The notes under the pieces are model-generated. The model was not told the origin of the DNA. It searched no databases and was given only the letters and a program-made list of their open reading frames with translations. From positions 284,033 through 348,032 of the forward strand of contig NZ_CAMPOV010000001.1 of assembly GCF_946892675.1 (NCBI RefSeq): a stretch of DNA of 64,000 nucleotides. The letters run 5' to 3'. Positions within the stretch are counted from its first letter, which is position 1. The number at the start of each line of letters is the position of its first letter. The position numbers were made by a program, and so were the translations under genes. Positions 62,544-64,000 of this stretch are shown piece by piece. The stretch is from Arthrobacter sp. Marseille-P9274. GTDB lineage: Bacteria > Actinomycetota > Actinomycetes > Actinomycetales > Micrococcaceae.

Positions 62544-64000
62544 CTACTGGGGGCTGCCGGCCTCTTCCAGTCCGCTGCCGGGAATGGGGGCGCAGGCACG
62601 CGCGGTGACGGCCCGTTCCAGGGTGGCAACGTTCGCCAGCCCGGTGCGGCTGCCGCCGAAGCAGTCCAGCGCAGCGTCCGGCGTCCCCTCGTCGACGCGG
62701 ATGCGCACGTCGATCAGGTAGACATGGCTGTCCATCACGCCGATGCTGCGGTCCAGCGCCAGGAGCTGCGCGGGATTCCGCCCCGGCCGGATCCACTCAC
62801 CGGAATTGTCCGAGCCGAGCAGCATCCACTTGGCCGAGATGATGTTGATGCCCGGCCCGAGGTCCAGCGTGTCCATCAGGTTGTAGCTGGCGCCGGAAAT
62901 GACGGACGGGTTCTGCACGGCGACCTCGTAGGACACGTCCCACACCCCGGCGCCGGCTTGGTCGGCCCGAACGGGCTCGCGGGCACTGGTGGTCACGCTC
63001 AGCTTCGGCGCATGCCAGTCGCTGGCCACCTGGCAGGCAATCTGCTGGCCGTAGCCGGGCGTGACGGAGGTTTCCCCGTGCACTAGCGGGCCCGTCCCGG
63101 CGGTCAACTCGCAGTCCCAGCGGCCGGGCGAGAACTCGGCCCCGCCGACAAAGCGCGGGCTCTCCCCCAGGTTGTACGTCTTTCCGGCGGCCACCTCGGC
63201 GGCCACGCCTGAGGTCCCAACGACGGCGGGGGCGGCTTCCCCGCGGGGCGTCGCGGAGAGGTTCCAGTCGGCGGGGGTGACGCCGTTGACGGGATCCGCC
63301 ATCGGGACCTTGACCAGCGTCAGCAGCTGCTCGCACTTCACCGAGGCAACGATGGTGACGGTGTTGATCGATTTGAGCCTGCCGACCCGCCCCGCACCGT
63401 CCGTGCCGGCTGCCTCGCACCCGGCGGGAAGCTCAAGGTTCCCGGTCAGCGAGACCGGAGTGCCGCCGTCGTACGCGTACCACGCGCCCCACTCCCCCTT
63501 GGCGACGCCGCCCGGTCCCGCGGGCATCAGCAGCGCGGAGTCGAAGCCCTGGGGCTGGGTGCCGCGGCGGTAGTGGGTGCCGTTAATGTTCCAGTCCTGT
63601 TCGACGGCGACACGCACCGGCAGCGGCTGGCAGGCCTTGGCAGTGAGGCCGTTGAGCTGCACGCTGCTGGTCAGGCCGGTGCCGCGGCCGGAGTTGAAGC
63701 GGCAGTCCAGGTCCGCCGCGGGAGTGCCGGACGGGACCGAGACGACGGCGTCCACGTGGTAGGTGTGGACGATGTCGCGGTCGGTGTCGAAGCCGAGCTT
63801 CGTGCCTGCCGGAGCCAGCGTGGCGGTCCGGTTGGTGTCCGGCGTGGGCCACGTCCCGGACGACGGCGGACCGTCACCTGTGCGCTGCCAGCTGGCCGAG
63901 ATGATGCTCAGGCCGGGGCCGAAGTCCAGGGTGTCCTGGAGGCTGTAGGGCTCTGCGGTGTCCTCCGAGGTGTTGGTGACGCTGATGTCGTAGCCGACGG
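62544..64000 (-). CDS. Repetitive surface protein, C-terminal part (5' end outside window)
   Basis: At least 485 residues remain open to the window edge; the true start is beyond 64000. Two copies of a DUF11-like unit can be recognised: YDISVTNTSEDTAEPYSLQD ... GLSIISASW and YEVAVQNPSVISGASYNLMD ... GINIISAKW, about 350 residues apart. Intervening sequence is beta-rich with paired cysteines (ELPAGCEAAG, VKCEQLL, DCELTAG, ALDCFGG). No LPXTG motif: it ends AGSPQ. Likely exported adhesin-like or wall-associated protein; function unknown. Confidence 0.7.
   Translation of the reverse strand, partial: VGYDISVTNTSEDTAEPYSLQDTLDFGPGLSIISASWQRTGDGPPSSGTWPTPDTNRTATLAPAGTKLGFDTDRDIVHTYHVDAVVSVPSGTPAADLDCRFNSGRGTGLTSSVQLNGLTAKACQPLPVRVAVEQDWNINGTHYRRGTQPQGFDSALLMPAGPGGVAKGEWGAWYAYDGGTPVSLTGNLELPAGCEAAGTDGAGRVGRLKSINTVTIVASVKCEQLLTLVKVPMADPVNGVTPADWNLSATPRGEAAPAVVGTSGVAAEVAAGKTYNLGESPRFVGGAEFSPGRWDCELTAGTGPLVHGETSVTPGYGQQIACQVASDWHAPKLSVTTSAREPVRADQAGAGVWDVSYEVAVQNPSVISGASYNLMDTLDLGPGINIISAKWMLLGSDNSGEWIRPGRNPAQLLALDRSIGVMDSHVYLIDVRIRVDEGTPDAALDCFGGSRTGLANVATLERAVTARACAPIPGSGLEEAGSPQ

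Overview
The window reads as chromosomal DNA of a high-GC actinobacterium of the Arthrobacter type (Micrococcaceae). That placement is inference from the very high GC at third codon positions, two mycothiol-dependent-enzyme homologues, SufU-type Fe-S assembly, ANTAR regulators, a DUF222/HNH protein and a Pls/PosA-like membrane synthetase. No rRNA, tRNA or CRISPR array was seen.

Layout. 1-2.2 kb: an IS3-family element disrupted by an intact IS30-family element with a 3-bp target duplication. 2.2-5.5 kb: sufS-sufU, pth and rplY (housekeeping, minus strand). 5.8-10 kb: an exopolysaccharide control set (tyrosine autokinase with Wzz domain, polyprenyl phosphoglycosyltransferase, low-molecular-weight tyrosine phosphatase). 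10-17.3 kb: transporters and small enzymes (KUP/APC-like permease, amino acid permease, SDR, DUF2231 and DUF4383 proteins). 17.4-22.2 kb: an L-lactate-type module (lldD-like FMN oxidase and MFS symporter) with a well-formed promoter overlapped by a FadR/LldR-type palindrome, and a FadR-type regulator nearby. 22.8-29.2 kb: a compact catabolic operon lysR-ttuC-dctA-glycerate kinase-pyruvate kinase, with two 4-bp ATGA overlaps. It forms a coherent route from tartrate or D-malate to pyruvate. 29.3-32.7 kb: AI-2E transporter, small membrane and secreted proteins.

32.9-36.2 kb: a cluster of three GAF-ANTAR regulators. Two of them form divergently oriented pairs with a small unassigned protein family. 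37.4-40 kb: PAP2 phosphatase, a Phd/PIN toxin-antitoxin pair and PPK2. 40.2-43.7 kb: the most unusual gene, a 1036-residue Pls/PosA-like membrane protein with three tandem carrier domains, no adenylation domain, six predicted membrane segments and three beta-helix acyltransferase-like domains. It has a structured leader. 43.9-47 kb: DUF222/HNH protein and two unassigned proteins.

47-55.2 kb: a potassium island. KdpE, a previously easily missed 37-residue membrane peptide, a KdpD-like kinase lacking the classical KdpD sensor domain, a frameshifted KUP/APC-like permease paralogous to the intact one at 10.6 kb, and KtrB-KtrA flanked by a conserved ~65-bp hairpin-forming direct repeat. 55.3-58.4 kb: a decayed AbiEi/DUF559 gene, then a heat-stress set (unknown protein, J-domain protein, Hsp20, divergent MerR/HspR-like regulator). 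58.5-64 kb: a secreted GH25 muramidase with ten FG-GAP repeats, a small coiled protein, a second DUF4383 protein and the C-terminal part of a repetitive surface protein that runs off the window.

A short GC-rich element (core GCCGCCGTCGTT) recurs at gene ends throughout the window and even inside the 3' tail of dctA.
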